DNA of 43,412 bases from Cylindrobasidium torrendii FP15055 ss-10 (GCA_000934385.1 KN880639.1:1-43412), one strand, 5' to 3'. Positions 26,760 to 39,227 are shown, counted from the first letter of the stretch. Notes: generated by a model from the sequence alone, not told the origin. Program-made: numbers and translations.

Positions 26760-28125
26760 ATGGACGCTCGTGGAATTCAGCTTCCAGTGGACCGTCCACT
26801 CAAGGCTTTCAATCCTATTCACGCGCTCATCATGGTTCTTTCCTCAGGAATAGTCCTCGCACTCAATCTTTCTAAACCATACAAATGGACGTACTTTGCA
26901 GCGTACCTTGTGTACGTGTTATATCTATTCGGCACTACTACGTCGGACAAGCTATGGGACTATACCCTTGGAAGCCTGCTTACTGCCAATACGCTCATGA
27001 CGTTCCCGGTCCTCTTCCTCGCCGACCCAATACGCGACTGGAGGCATAAATCCGACGAGGGAAAGAATCCGGCATTGTACAGCTTCCCATACCGCGCATA
27101 CTGGTGTTTTAGTGCCGTCTACAGCGTTCGGGGCATAGGGTGGAATTACAGTGTGCGTGCCAGCCAGCCGCGGATTACAGAGGCTGACTTTCATAGTTTT
27201 CCTACATCCCCCGGCTGCCGCGGGTATCTAATACGAGGTTTATTATCAAGGGCCTTTTGAAATGCCTTGTTTACTTCCTTGCGATGGATGCAGCACAGAT
27301 CTACATCACAACACATCCAGAGATATTCTCATCCAGTGTCGAGGTTCCCTTGCCTGACCGACCACTACATATCCGGACCATTGTCGTCGGCATGTCAGCG
27401 TTGATCATGTCTGTCGGTCTTTCTATGGATTATGTCCTTCTTGCTGTCGTTGTTCAGAGTATGGCATGGTTATCCGAGTGGCCTACAACACCGGCAGATT
27501 GGCCAGACAACTTCGGGAGTATCCTCGATGCGTATACTATCAGGAACTTCTGGAGGTACGCAGTACTTATCCCTGCCTGTATTGAAAGCACAACTGATAT
27601 CCTTGGGTTCGTTTAGTAAAACCTGGCACCAAATGTTTACAAGGGTGTGTAGTGCTTCTGCGCCTCGTGTCCTTTTACTCAGAGGACCGTTAGTCGTTTG
27701 TTCTCGTGACGAAATCCCTCTTTCACTTCTTGCACATTCCGCGCGAAGGCACTATCGCACGCTTCGCTTTCCTCTGCGTCGTCTTCTGCCTCTCAGGTAT
27801 CACCCATTCCGGCGGGGACGTCATGGTCAGCAATAGTGCTTTCCATCCCTCTCTCCTCTTTGGACCTTCCTTCGTTTTCTTCCTTCTGCAACCCGCAGGG
27901 ATAACGTTCGAATCTACAGCCATCGCCCTTGCGCGTCGCGCGGGCATGCCGAACAATTGGAAGCTGTGGCGGTTTGTAGGATATACATGGACACTTGGCT
28001 GGTTTTCGTACACGGCGACGGGATTCTACGATGGAATGATGAAGGCAGGGACGCTGGATGGGCAGCCTATGCCATTATCGGTGCTACGTCCGCTTGGACG
28101 AGCGCTTGGTATAAGCACTTTTTGA
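26760..28125 (+). CDS. MBOAT_2 / wax-synthase-like membrane acyltransferase
   Basis: Four exons give about 400 aa. The first ATG of the frame, at 26760, gives MDARGIQLPVDRPLK; an intron follows ..WNYS near 27153-27199, and two more surround the short exon that encodes SKTWHQMFTR. Several hydrophobic helices occur, including the N-terminal NPIHALIMVLSSGIVLAL and later segments. Family marks are FW..TWHQMFTR, the central GITHSGGD with the candidate catalytic His, and the C-terminal LWRFVGYTWTLGWF. This is the fungal wax-synthase-domain/MBOAT_2 pattern. Members transfer acyl groups from acyl-CoA to alcohols, and some acetylate terpenoids or other specialised metabolites in the ER membrane. The substrate cannot be deduced. 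It is convergent with the gene that ends at 28369. Confidence 0.85.
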
Positions 28126-28368
28126 TTGACCATTCCGTCCGTAGTGCGCAAATACTGTAGCGAGTAGTCTTGGATCCAGCCTTTAGATGCAGAGCCATCA
28201 ATGCATCACTGATGATAAGTCGCATTCTCAAATTCGAGACTAAGCGACTTCTTATTCCAAAAGTATTTTCATAATACAGATTTGAGCGTAAATTTACATG
28301 CCACGAATACCACGTAGTGAAGGTCATTACTGCATATACTGCGAAAGCCGGCCGCACTCCAAATGTGC

Positions 28369-30980
28369 TTACTGGCGGAGAACAACCACCTTCGTTTTCT
28401 TGGCTTTCTTCCTCTTCTTCCTCTCCTCCTCCTCGTCGGCACGCGCTATGCATGTAGTCAATATCAAGACTGAAGCTAGAGTCCAATTAGATACTCACCT
28501 TGAGCGGCGGAACTCATTGTGAGCCCGCTCATTCCAGCGGCTAGGTTGATTTCAGCAGTCTCATCTTGTGGTGGCATCCCCATCGAATCCCAGATGGCCC
28601 CCTGCAACGTTCCACTAATGTAATCCCAGTTCGTGTCCTCGGGGTCAGGTCTGACGAAGCAGTAGCCGTAGGACGGGTCAACGTAGTGGTACTCGATGCA
28701 GAACCCGTGTAGGATCTCGTAGAACTCGGTTCGGTTGTGATGCTGCGCGGTATGCAGGTTGACCATCCTCGGTGTCTCCTGGATCCAGCGAAGGTCAAGC
28801 TGACCGCCGTGGATGGGCGGGAACAGCACATATTCCTGTGGGATATGTGAGTACTGCCAAGTCAATAGAAGGGAGCCGTAGGACATACGGATGGAATCTT
28901 GCATGCGCGCACGACGTCGAAGCCGTTGTCCACGTCTGTTGCGTTGCGATACAAGTTCAGAACAAAACCTAGTTGGTCATCCGCCAGCTGGCGCTCTTCA
29001 CGGTCGACCAAACAGGCAAAGCCATCTTACAATGGATGAGAAAAGCGAGACTGCAGGCTGAACATGACGTACCTTTGTCAACCTCGACGACATATTTCTT
29101 CGCTACACGCGAGATAAGCTCCTTTCCAAGCGGTACTACTTCGCCCTGCACACGATTAGATAGGTTCCATCCTTAGAAAATGGCGAAAGTTACCTTTTTT
29201 AGGACGGAAAGGTAGTCCTTGTCGTGCGCCAGAGTAAAGCGGGCCCAAGGCGCCTGGGATGATACAGATTAGCGTACGAGGATGAGAGATGAAGAGCCGA
29301 CACACAGATTCAGACATCGAATCCATGATTTCGTAGAGTGGGTGGTAAGGCTGCAGTTGTCAGCAAAAGTCGAATTTGAGTTGTGGTGTACTCACCCTAT
29401 CGTCCTGGACGAAATGCACACTTCGGGTCGGTTCATATCCCAGCAAAGCGCATGGGTCAATCACCCTTGGTAGGTTGGACTCCATTGCGATCAAATCATC
29501 CCAAGCTGCCTGGTAAGAGAATGAGACGTGCGCGTGCATATTCCATGATACATCCTTACCTGCCGTCTATCAGCCGCCGGACGTGCGCTACGCGACGCAT
29601 GAAAAGATCTATACGCGCTTAGCTGATCACGAGCCGAAGCAGCCTGCGATTGGGTTCAGTTAAAACCACAGGATAGGTCTGGGATGTACTGACCTCTGCC
29701 GCAGATCCTGAGCCACCCTCATCGCCAGACCCGCCACCAGTAGGTGCATTGATCGTAGGAGCGTTGAAGCCTCGAGCGTTCAACGAGAAAACTGATATGC
29801 CGCTACGACCCGATGATGACTGCCTGCCATCCGGCGGAGGACTCCCACTATGGCCACCACCACCGTTGTTGTCCTCATCCTCGCTGTCTGAACCGTCACA
29901 AAAGCGGTCCCCATCGTTTCGAGATGAGAACCCTGGGAAAGGCTTCGAAGGGGGCGCGAGGTCTTTGGGAGCCATAGCCTCAAGGTTCCGGAAGGGAACA
30001 CGAACGGTCTCAGAGCGCGGGCTCGGTGCCATGGAATGCTCTGGGTTCGCGGCCTCGACCTCAACATTGACGCCCTTCTCAAGGAGAACGAGCCTCCAGT
30101 GAACCAGCCGCACCATCCATCCCTGAGTCGCTGTGCCCATCCTTGGCTTCGACGTTTCGGCGGTGTTGAACTTGCGACCTTCGTGTCCCTCAGCCTTGGT
30201 CTTGCCGCCGCCCAAGAGCGCCCCGAAACCGAATACAGAAAATCCAGCGGAGAGGTCTCCGCTCTTGCTCTTTTCACTCGCTACATGCACGGCGCTCGTA
30301 AACGCCTGAGCCTTGGCGACATAGGTGAGGAGGTAGAGGTTGCCGTGGGAAACATCCAGCATTCGGAGAGCGTTGGAGTATCGGTACCAAGCGACGCTGT
30401 TTGCCTTCACGTAGTTGCACAATGCTGTCAAGTGCTCGATGTCATATTCGATGTTGTTTGTTCCAGGTGTGGAAAGCAGCGCGCCTGTGATACCATGTGT
30501 CTCGATAATGAACTTCGCGTCAACCGAAAATTGGGTCTCGGGAAGGCTGTAGCTGACTATGAGTGTTTTGGACAAAAACCAATAAAAAAAGAAGACTCAC
30601 GGGACAGAGGCGCCGCCGGTGGCATGGATCTTCCTTATGTTCCAGCCGGAACTGAGGACGATTTCGTCGTCGGGCTTATCCAATGACAAGTACGAGCCCT
30701 CTCCATCCATATAAGGTTCGACCCAGGAAGGCGCAAGACTGTTTCCGTTGTTATCCAGGTTCCGCGGGTGCGCCTCGTGTGATCCAGCGGAGTAGATGTA
30801 GCTCAGACGAGACCGACTTCCAATGAAGCAGAGATCATAAGGGTAAGACGCGCCAGACACTTTGAAATTCTTGAATTTGTTGAGCTGCTGAGGTCGCGGC
30901 TCAAAGAAAGGAAATCCATCTAGCATTGTCGCCAGACAGCGAGCGTATGTCACCGGAGCAGTGTTATCGAGGGAGTTCAT
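28369..30980 (-). CDS. Uncharacterised fungal protein, family J/K, long member
   Basis: Ten exons on the minus strand give about 720 aa; ATG at 30980, TAA at 28371-28369. Seen: a ~380-residue N-terminal half with DVSHGNLYLLTYVAKAQ and GWMVRLVHWRLVL; an acidic, Gly/Ser-rich, probably disordered stretch (SDSEDEDNNGGGG); a block YHPLYEIMDS..LAHDKDYLSVL; then a ~190-residue C-terminal region ending in a basic run (RKRKKAKKTK) that could be a nuclear localisation signal. I know no function for this family. The divergent neighbour at 31302 shares the xHDxDxLxVL block and three intron positions, so the two are homologues (see findings). The exon from about 29030 to 28890 must be read straight through: a 33-nt GT..AG segment inside it is coding. 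Confidence 0.72.
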
Positions 30981-31026
30981 GAGATAGAGAGTTGAGTAAT
31001 GTAGGGACCTACTCGGAGGTGCTACA

Positions 31027-31033
31027 TTTTATA
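31027..31033 (-). promoter_or_regulatory. Possible TATA box of the 28369-30980 gene
   Basis: TATAAAA on the minus strand, 46 nt before the ATG at 30980. Perfect consensus in a plausible place. Confidence 0.5.
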
Positions 31034-31301
31034 CCATGGTCGAAGAAACTCCCACGGAATACGTATACGCACTGGAAGATTCAGAACAGCTCAATGCGCG
31101 GACGTAACCAGTGCAGATGAATCTCAGGTGCACAGCCAGCATGAGAACTTATGCACCCTCGCCTGGGCTCTGTCAACGGTGGACAAAGCCTGTCCGCATC
31201 CTCGTTGCAGACGAAGCACGTCATTCGAGATTCGAACTTCAACCGGCTCATTCGATCGGCCATGTGTTCGATCACTAGCAACCACCTTCACTCCTCCCGT
31301 C

Positions 31302-32806
31302 ATGGCAAGGCCGGCGAAAGCAGAAGTAAAGAGGGTCCGACAGGACACCTACAATCGGCTTATGTACGCAAAGAATCGTGGTTTCTCATCGTATAATCCT
31401 GTGCCACGTACCGGCTCGCACTACTCAGACGTGTATTATCCCACTGGTGCCCAAGTGGGTGATCTTGCTATACACAGGACCGACGGTACGGTCAGCTATC
31501 TTGGCTTCAACGTGACGCTTCCAGTAGAAGCACCGAGAAATCTCAATAATGGCGAAGTCAGAGTCCGACTGAAGGACTACTCTCCAGTCACTCTTGAGGA
31601 AGGTGTCGACTATCTGCGTGACGACTCCCGCTATCCCACCCCTTGCGTGATTGGCGGAACCAACGATCTCCAACACCCTTTTGAAACCACCGATAATGAG
31701 GAGGACGGTCCCATACGGTGAGTGACTCTTCATCTGATGCTTTGAAGCGTAGCAAATCTCAATTTCGATAGGTCTATCTCAATTTCAGCTCATGCGCGCG
31801 AGGGAGGTTATTTAGCGCTCCCGTGTGGGGCAACACTCTACGAATGTACAGACGTTGGAGCGCGCAAGCTTCAAAGGTGGGCCCTCGACAACGCGCTCGC
31901 TCTGTACGACCACTATGCCGGGAAACTCGATGTTGAGAACGGTGACATGTTTGTCACCACTGGATGCCTGAAAATGTCGCACTATGGCCTTGGTGTCTAC
32001 TATTCCCGCAACCCCAATTACCACTACACGGGCAGACGCCTCTTCTATCCAGCTCCCGGTATTACCGATTTCTCTCCAGCGCAGGAACTCAAGAGGACGG
32101 ACAACGCTCGCGATGGCACCGAGGTTTTCGATTACACGACCTGGTCTGACCTCACCGGGCCCATTGCTTCTCACCCGCGCAACTGCACTGCGACTTGGCG
32201 TGGCTTTCGAATATCAATATCTCCATCCATATACAATACTTACATTACCCCTCGCGGGTTTCGGAAGACGCTATGGCGGATGCTTCCAACTTGGTTGCGT
32301 CCGCACATGGAGTCGTTCCCCATGCCTAAGGAGATGCTATCGCCAGTAAGTTCGCATACATATTACCGGTTTGACGCATAATCTTCTTGTAGTGCCATGA
32401 CCCTTGTAGGGAGATCGTTGAACAGGTCTATTCCCAGGTATGTGATATCCCACTTCGAGGCAAGACAGTACTTTAACATTTTGACAGCATACACGAATCC
32501 AGGTTATGCTTATGCACGACGACGACCTCCTCCCCGTCCTCGACACTAGCAGAGATGCTGTCCTTCCTGGCACCTACGAGTTACTGGGGCGCTTGTCGAA
32601 AACCCATTACATTGTCGTCGACTCTGGTGTGTATATGCATTTCATTCCTCAACCTATATGACCTCGCAACAGATCGGCGCGCATTATTCAAACCGCAGAG
32701 TGACTTTATTTTGACTTGGACAGATAGAATCCACCAGTTTTGGTGTTGGTTGTTCACGATCCATAAGAGTCGGCTTATTCCTCTAATCTATCGAGAGCAT
32801 TACTAG
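31302..32806 (+). CDS. Uncharacterised fungal protein, family J/K, short member
   Basis: Five exons (31302-31717, 31772-32345, 32393-32437, 32488-32626, 32673-32806) keep the frame throughout and give 435 aa. The ATG at 31302 is the first in a frame that is open further upstream. Seen: DVENGDMFVTTGCLKMSHYG in the middle, PRNCTATWRGFRISI, then CHDPCREIVEQ and LMHDDDLLPVL. There is no signal peptide or known enzymatic motif. The last three introns sit at the same points as in the divergent neighbour (before the HD/HP block, before the HDxD block, and in phase 1 after VD). The protein stops about 40 residues after the last shared intron, so it lacks the ~190-residue tail of the neighbour, whether by truncation or lineage difference. 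Function unknown. Confidence 0.72.
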
Positions 32807-33050
32807 TCGAATATATTTGGGCCCTTTTCGCAGTGGCCTCAATGAATGTGATCTAGTACTCGATGTCGGTCCTTCTACGCGTGAGCTCTGAGCGAGCCGA
32901 TTTGTCCGCAGAACTGTAGGACGAACCCCGAATCAGAGCCAACAGTCACTTCAGACTGAACAGTGAAAATGCATGAGGTTGAGTACGAATACGAGTGTAC
33001 TCCATGAATCGAACCAAATACGGCTTTGTGTGCATGGATTCTCTTGCGAC

Positions 33051-33520
33051 GGCGTAGCTCCACCCTGTACCAGATCCCTGTGTTTGAATGGACGGTGTGA
33101 GTGGTGCATAGTTTATCGAGTCAATGGGTGGGAATTCATATCAACTCACATCCTGGATAGCCTACATGTTCGTTTGCCGCCAAGAAGACACGCGCGCTTA
33201 GACGCGCTTACCTTGATGCGGAGGCATGGGCATTTGGATCCCCAGCTTAGTAGAGGCTGTTACTAGTTAGTGGGTATGTGAGCGTCTGTACATCGGGCGG
33301 CGTAGTCTCACCCTGTGGCGTATTTTGCTCAAGTGGCCGGCGTAAGTGCGTAGTTTAGTTTGAATGAGTGGGAACTGATCTCAACTCGCCGCATCCTGGA
33401 TAACCTACACATTCGTTTGCCGCCATGAAGACGCGCTTGCCTTGCTGCAGAACATTATAATCTATACTGTGGAGGCATGGCCCCCTACGTAAGTTAGACG
33501 CTGGGTATGTCCACACACAC
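33051..33520. repeat. Degenerate direct repeat, two units of about 220-240 bp
   Basis: Unit 1 begins at 33051 (ggcgtagctccaccctgt) and unit 2 at 33299 (ggcgtagtctcaccctgt), an offset of 248 bp. The order of matching blocks is kept: a gagtcaatgggtgggaa-like block, atcctggata(g/a)cctaca, ttcgtttgccgcca, and ggaggcatgg near the end. The units differ by many substitutions and small indels, so the duplication is old. Confidence 0.7.
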
Positions 33521-33553
33521 GGAATTAGAATCTGCGACTCAATCGCTCAGTGA

Positions 33554-33583
33554 GTGAGGCAAGCGTGAGGCAACTGTGAGGCA
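33554..33583. repeat. Three gtgaggca units at 11-bp period
   Basis: gtgaggca starts at 33554, 33565 and 33576, with 3-nt variable spacers (agc, act). Confidence 0.75.
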
Positions 33584-33935
33584 TCGTGTAGAGTAAGTTA
33601 TACTTCCGTCCTCGCCTCAATCGACTATGTGAGCACTGGCAGCGCGGAATTGACAACGGGCTGTCTGCGTCTGACTCGTGTACTGGAGCTGCGTGCATTC
33701 GTACCAATCTGCATCCTTCCATGCACAGGTGCAATGCATTCAAGTGGGCTATCCAAAACTTGTGACCAGCTCCAACACATCTGGGTCTCGTTCTGAGCAA
33801 AGTTCATGTAGTATCAGCTTACCGCTGATTTCTAGTGATTCCTGCCGATGTTATCCCATATACTGCCGAGTGTCATAGGTTTGCTCAATTGCAATGCCTC
33901 GAGCGCGGTGCAGATGGTCACTACTGCCACTGTAC

Positions 33936-33950
33936 GGGGGGGGGGGGGGG
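33936..33950 (+). repeat. G15 homopolymer
   Basis: Fifteen consecutive G. The true length is uncertain because homopolymers are error-prone in sequencing. Confidence 0.85.
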
Positions 33951-34609
33951 CGATTCCGGTATGCGAGTATCAATTTCGACTTTCACTTAACACGGTAAAA
34001 TACCGTGACATTCCCGCAAATATTTGTGGTTGAGGACGAGGTACGGGCCCGGCTGCAATTCTTGGGGCGTCGCCTCGGTCACGTGATCGAGTCGCGACCT
34101 GAGACCTGTAACCTCGCAATGTTGTAACCTCATTTTGGTATTCCTTGATTGCTCTATTTCATATGTCTTCCCATTTGTTGTGCGCCTCCCGGGTCATTGG
34201 AATACTCTTGTTGATTCATCGGGCCTTCCTGACTACTTTGACGGTGCCCAGGCTTCTGAGAGCTCAAAGCTAGGTAGACCTTGCCCGACCCCCGAGTGCC
34301 TATGGGATTGCGGCCAAGCATGAACTGATACTTGATACTGCTGTACTCCAGCTCGAGTGGAAAGTCGGCATTCCAATGACGCCCATCTGTTCAGGCTTGA
34401 TAAACAAGGGCAAAGAGCTCGCGGGCGTTCCAGGCGTCACCATTCTCAATCGTACTTTCTCAAAATCAATGATCGCTCAGAACGTGCTTGTAGCTTTCGA
34501 GGTGTGGATAGTATTGAGTTGAAAATGAATCTTAGAGACGGATGGGTACGAGACTAACAGCGAGTGCAAAACCAAACTTCTGAATTCAGGGAACAAATTT
34601 GTCTGGAAC

Positions 34610-34631
34610 GTTGGATGGACGTTGGATGGAC
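34610..34631. repeat. 11-bp tandem duplication
   Basis: gttggatggac occurs twice, back to back and perfectly, in intergenic DNA. Confidence 0.85.
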
Positions 34632-37178
34632 ACGGCGGTCAATGCACTGCAGGCTCATTGCGTTAGCCCCCACCTGAACTCGGGGTGTCGGAGGCCGTGA
34701 GAGACTCATGGTAGTAACATTACGACCCCAATCCGTAATTCATTGCAGCGCCATTGAGCGGTCGGCGCTTCAGCGCTTCAGCTTCGCCAGAGTTGGGCAA
34801 AGCGCGTCCGATTTCCCAATTGGTCTGATTGATCTTTCAATTCGTGATGGCAGTGATGCGCCGTGCGGCAAAGGCCGATGTCACGATCTGGAATTGGTCT
34901 CGTCAAGTACGCCCTCCTGCTCACTTGACTTATCATTCTCCTTGTTTACCGCTCCTCGAACTCGTCTACAATATCAAAGCAAACGGCGATGACGCTTTGC
35001 CATGTCGATTCGGGCCAACTTTACGATGCGGGGCGGAATCGAGAAAATAGGCGACAGTGGGACTCTCCTCGAGACGTCGATTTCGAGCCTGTGTTAGTTT
35101 TGATATAAGAATGATGGGCTTAGCGTTTTCTTGCTGTTCGATGCCATCCCTTTGAAATCCTAGTAGACAGTGGAATTCCCGGTGTCTGCGAGAGCAACTC
35201 GATCTAGAGACGTGTTTACATGTGGAGTCCCATGTTATGCTGCTCTTCGTATGTCCCATCTGTCCACTGGACTATATGCATGGCGATTGATCTTGTAAGG
35301 CTTTTCGAGCGGCTATCAACATGTCTGTTCTTGCGCTGAAATAGACGATCAGACATGAACGGTATCATCTTCGAGGTTGTGTCCAGCACTTCCAACATAA
35401 GCGTCTAGTTCGTGTTGTTCCCGTTTAGGCTTCGTAGCCTCATTGCTATGCGTCCCTCGGCACCCTCGGGCTAATGCATTCATACGCGGCCGTAGAAGAT
35501 AAACATTAGATGAGGGACACTCAAAAAAGTCGAGCCCGCTGCTTACCCTGAAAATTCAGCAGCTCGCACGAAATCGCGACTAGAAGCAGTCACCAGCCGC
35601 TGGATGCATCTGTGGCGTTGTATGAGATATCGTGCCGAGTATTCCTTATTATTCAGTGACCAGCGTTTTTCTATCGTGTAGCTGGGCAGGAGTCGTAGTA
35701 GACGGAACTTTCCGAGTTGAAAGCTTCGGACCTCGGTGCGATGACCGCGATGTGTGTGGTAAGCCTGCGTAGAAGGTTCCGCGTTCGAATTCCAGTTCAG
35801 TGTACCATTTAAGTGCCATTTACGCAAGTCTCATCCGCGATGATAGCGTGCTGTTCTCGACGGCCTCGATTCAAGCAACAATTGGTGGAAATAACAGCAA
35901 CACAGAGGGTCTGGGCACCTTCAGCGGAGCTACACTCAAAGCGTGTCAGTGACAACGCTGGCGCGGACTCTGGGAAAAATAACATAGGGAAGGGGACTAC
36001 CATGTCTACATGACTAGTGCGGGATGCTCCCCTAGTGTACTGCTTATCAAGACGAGAAAATCATATCCATGTCGACACCTGGGAGTCGTCGATACCTCGT
36101 GTGTCACAGCGGGAGTTGTCTCATTGACATATGATAAGACACATCCTCTTTAGGAATATGTTGTTCGCAGGAACGTCATTTTGTGCCTATTTGGGAATAT
36201 TATTCGGATGCATGTGTGAGCGGTGTTATTCTTTAAGGTCAGGCCAGGTTATCTCCCCGGAGTGTGTCCTTCCGCTGGATATCTTGATTGTTTCCTGTCT
36301 CCGCTGAGCCTCCCATGCGCCAGGGCCGCCGACTACTTGACATACAGTACTTAAGACTTTTATATCCCGCGCGCAGAGACTACTCCTACACGACATATAT
36401 ATTTATGGCCGCTGGTGTACACACCGGAAGCCATGCGTAGGTCAGTCCGTTTGAGAGCGGTGCCGAAGAGAGAAGGTCAGAGAAGGGAGCGCGTAAATTC
36501 ATTGGTATGCGGTGCAGGTGTTCTCATGAGCTTGACTCTGCTTTACCGCAAGGATAGAGACCCGAACTTGAGTTGCGAAGTGCTTTGCGTACCAGTGGCA
36601 ATGAAAAGCCTGTAATCATCGTACGCGTTTAGTAGTAGTAGAGCCCGAGTTGTCTTATTCTGGCGTATAAATGAGTCTCAATGATTTACTGCTTGGCTGC
36701 ATGCCCAATTGCTCAAAATTTGCGTTCACCTCATGCACGTTCGACTTCCGAAGATACTATCCTTCCCCAAGGATTGATACAGACTGATACACTGTGACCG
36801 TGCAATAAATTTCGATTTAAAGCCATTATCACTTATAGCCGAGGGATTTCCGACTGTTTCTCGGTATATATCTGAGTGCAAATATTCCCTGCAAGGGAAG
36901 TCGACACGCCTAATACAGGTAATGACGATAGGACGACTCCGATTGACCGTCTATTATCGGGCGAGAGAATGTTGTCGAAGGATTCGACGTCATTTGAAGC
37001 TGTGAATATTGTTTGCCTTGCTGAGCCCGCCCAAAGAGCGGGAGAGGAACGATAGTGGGATATCCCCATAAGGGTATGAAATGCCAGATGGAAACGGTGA
37101 TCGTGATCGCGACTTGCCTTGTCCCAACACCATGCTCGGAGCGGCGAGATTTCTGGCGAGATTCCCGCCAAGAAAAAA

Positions 37179-37185
37179 TATAAAA
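37179..37185 (+). promoter_or_regulatory. TATA box of the cytochrome P450 gene
   Basis: TATAAAA follows a short A-run, 98 nt before the ATG at 37277, and a pyrimidine-rich stretch lies between them. This is a common layout for fungal core promoters. Confidence 0.5.
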
Positions 37186-37276
37186 GCAATGGCGTTGGCA
37201 TTTTCGCCTTCAGATATCTCTCCCCCCTCCTCTCGCCATCTCTCCGGTCACCCCTCGCCTACGCGAATCCGCTGCG

Positions 37277-39227
37277 ATGTTCACTCTCCAAATGACCTCT
37301 CCCTCGTTCTACGCCGTGTCTGCCCTTGCGACCCTCTCCGCCATCGTCGTCTACACTGCGCTCCGCGTTATCTACAACCTCTTCTTCTCGCCGCTCAGCG
37401 CCATCCCTGGCCCCCGCCTTGCCGCCATCTCCGACATTTGGCTCTTCAGCCATGTCATCCGCTTCGACCAATGCATGGCAGTCCAAAAACTCTTCGACAT
37501 CTATGGTCCAGTCGTTCGAATCGGCCCTAACAAGGTTGTCTTCAATGATATCGCCTCGATGCGTAACATTTACTCCAAGTTCGACAAGAGCACCTACTAC
37601 AAGAGCCTCCTCACGTACGTAATCTCTGCACATTATCTCAAAAATGAGTCTTACCTCTTGATTCAGTAACGAGAACGAACACGCGTAAGCTCATCTAGTT
37701 ATTCATCTAATCCTTCTCGCTCATTATCACAGCATGACTACCCTTGACCATGCATCTCACTCCGTACTACGACGCGCCTACGCGCCGCACTACGCAACGT
37801 CTAACCTAGTCAAATTTCAACCCGAAATGAACGAAGTTGTTCAGGGCCTAGTTCAGGTGCGTCGCCTTCCCCGCTGTTCAACACCTTCTCACATTTCCTA
37901 GTTCTTGGACACTACCGCCATGAGCTCCCCAGTCGAATGCCTCGCCCTTCTCCGTAATGTGATGGTCGACATCACCGTTTCAACCTCCTATGGCTACCGT
38001 CTCGGCGCCATCCACAAGTGGTCCCTCCAAAACGAAGACCCGCTTTCTACCGCCATTCACAACTTCCCTATCCGCGGCGTCCTGGTAGCTCATCTAACCC
38101 TGATTTATAACTCTTTCTGATACAATCCCAGCGAAGCGCTCTCCCTGCCCGTGTTTGGGACGTGCTCTGCAAAATTCCCAACGCAAAGTGGCGCCAGGTC
38201 TGTGACTCGGACAAGATTATGGCTGAGGTGCGTTTTTCCTTCTCTATGTCGCCTGTGCTCATCCCTTCCAGTTCGTCAGTGAGCGTTTCTACCAGGCGCG
38301 CGCAACCATGACCGACGGCAAGCTCCACGACGTCGAGAAGCCTCCCATGCTTCACCGCCTCATCAACTACACCGTTCCGTCGACCTCCAGCAACCTGCCT
38401 GACCTCAACATCATTTCGGAATGCATGGGCCATCTGTGGGTTGTCTCAAAACTTTTTTCCCTGATGCTCACTGCTTGAATCTGCAGCGTCGCTGGGGCAG
38501 ACACCTCATCGACTACCATCGCGTACTTCTTCTGGGAACTTAGCCATCGCCCTGATATTGCAAGCAAACTGCAGGCTGAGATCGATGAAGTCATGACGGA
38601 TGCCAAATCTCTTCCTGACATCGCAGTCCTGGCTTCTCTGCCATACCTCAATGCGTTTATCAAGGAGGGTGCGTACTATTCGATGCTAGACCCTACTTTC
38701 ACACTTACTGTGTATCAGGATTGCGTCTCTATGGCGGAGCACCGTCCCTGCTCGAGCGGGTAGTGCCAGCCACCAGCTCCAAGCTGCCTGGATATGACGG
38801 CTACGACCTTCTCGGCTTTGCGCTTCCTCCCGGAACGATAGTTGCGACTCAGGCTTGGTCGATGCACCGCAACGCCGCCATCTTCCCATCGCCCGACACA
38901 TTTCTTCCCGAACGCTGGTTGCCTACGAGCCATCCCGGCTCTGTGGAGGCTTTGGCTACCATGCACCAGCACCTTATCCCTTTCGGTACTGGCTCGAGGA
39001 CGTGCGGCGGTCAGAACACGGCTTGGATGGCTATGCGCATGATCATCGCTTCCGTCTCTAGGAACTTCGACATCCAAGCGCCCGCCGAAACGAACGAGCG
39101 TAGCATGGAGCAGAAGGATGCATTCGTGAGGGACTTTGTCATTTTCCTGTTCGCCTTTCTTACCATCGCTCAGATCCTCTTCCCTGCATCGAAAGAGTGC
39201 CGTCTTGCTTTCCGTCCCCGAGTCTAG
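37277..39227 (+). CDS. Cytochrome P450 monooxygenase
   Basis: About nine exons give roughly 460-480 aa. Order: an N-terminal membrane anchor (residues 8-35, hydrophobic), then the proline hinge AIPGPRLAAI; the I-helix VAGADTSSTT; the K-helix ExxR, assembled across an intron as E|GLR; the PERF-type motif FLPERW; and the haem-binding loop PFGTGSRTCGG with the thiolate Cys. All core P450 residues are present. The last intron (gtgagg..gctcag, 39126-39173) gives a C-terminus ILFPASKECRLAFRPRV. The protein should sit in the ER membrane and need a P450 reductase. Substrate and CYP family cannot be assigned by eye. The start is the first ATG of the frame, with an in-frame Met at codon 6. Confidence 0.92.

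Larger units (their letters stand above)
32807..37178. other. 4.4-kb gene-poor region with repeats
   Basis: Only frames of 60-97 codons occur, many with non-ATG starts and none with a domain. I could not join them by splicing into a recognisable protein, and I see no transposase or reverse-transcriptase motif. The region holds the ~240-bp direct repeat, 11-bp tandem repeats and the G15 run listed separately. It may be the remains of old insertions or diverged genes. Confidence 0.5.

Noticed and set aside
28940..28972. Possible 33-nt intron in the 28369-30980 gene
   Set aside because: Reading through keeps a continuous sensible frame (LGFVLNLYRNATDVDNG), and 33 nt is too short for splicing.
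35740..35820. tRNA-like T-loop sequence (gttcgaattcc)
   Set aside because: No matching A-box, acceptor stem or anticodon stem could be folded around it.
32807..37178. Retroelement or DNA transposon in the gene-poor region
   Set aside because: No reverse-transcriptase, integrase or transposase motif, and no terminal repeats that I could pair.
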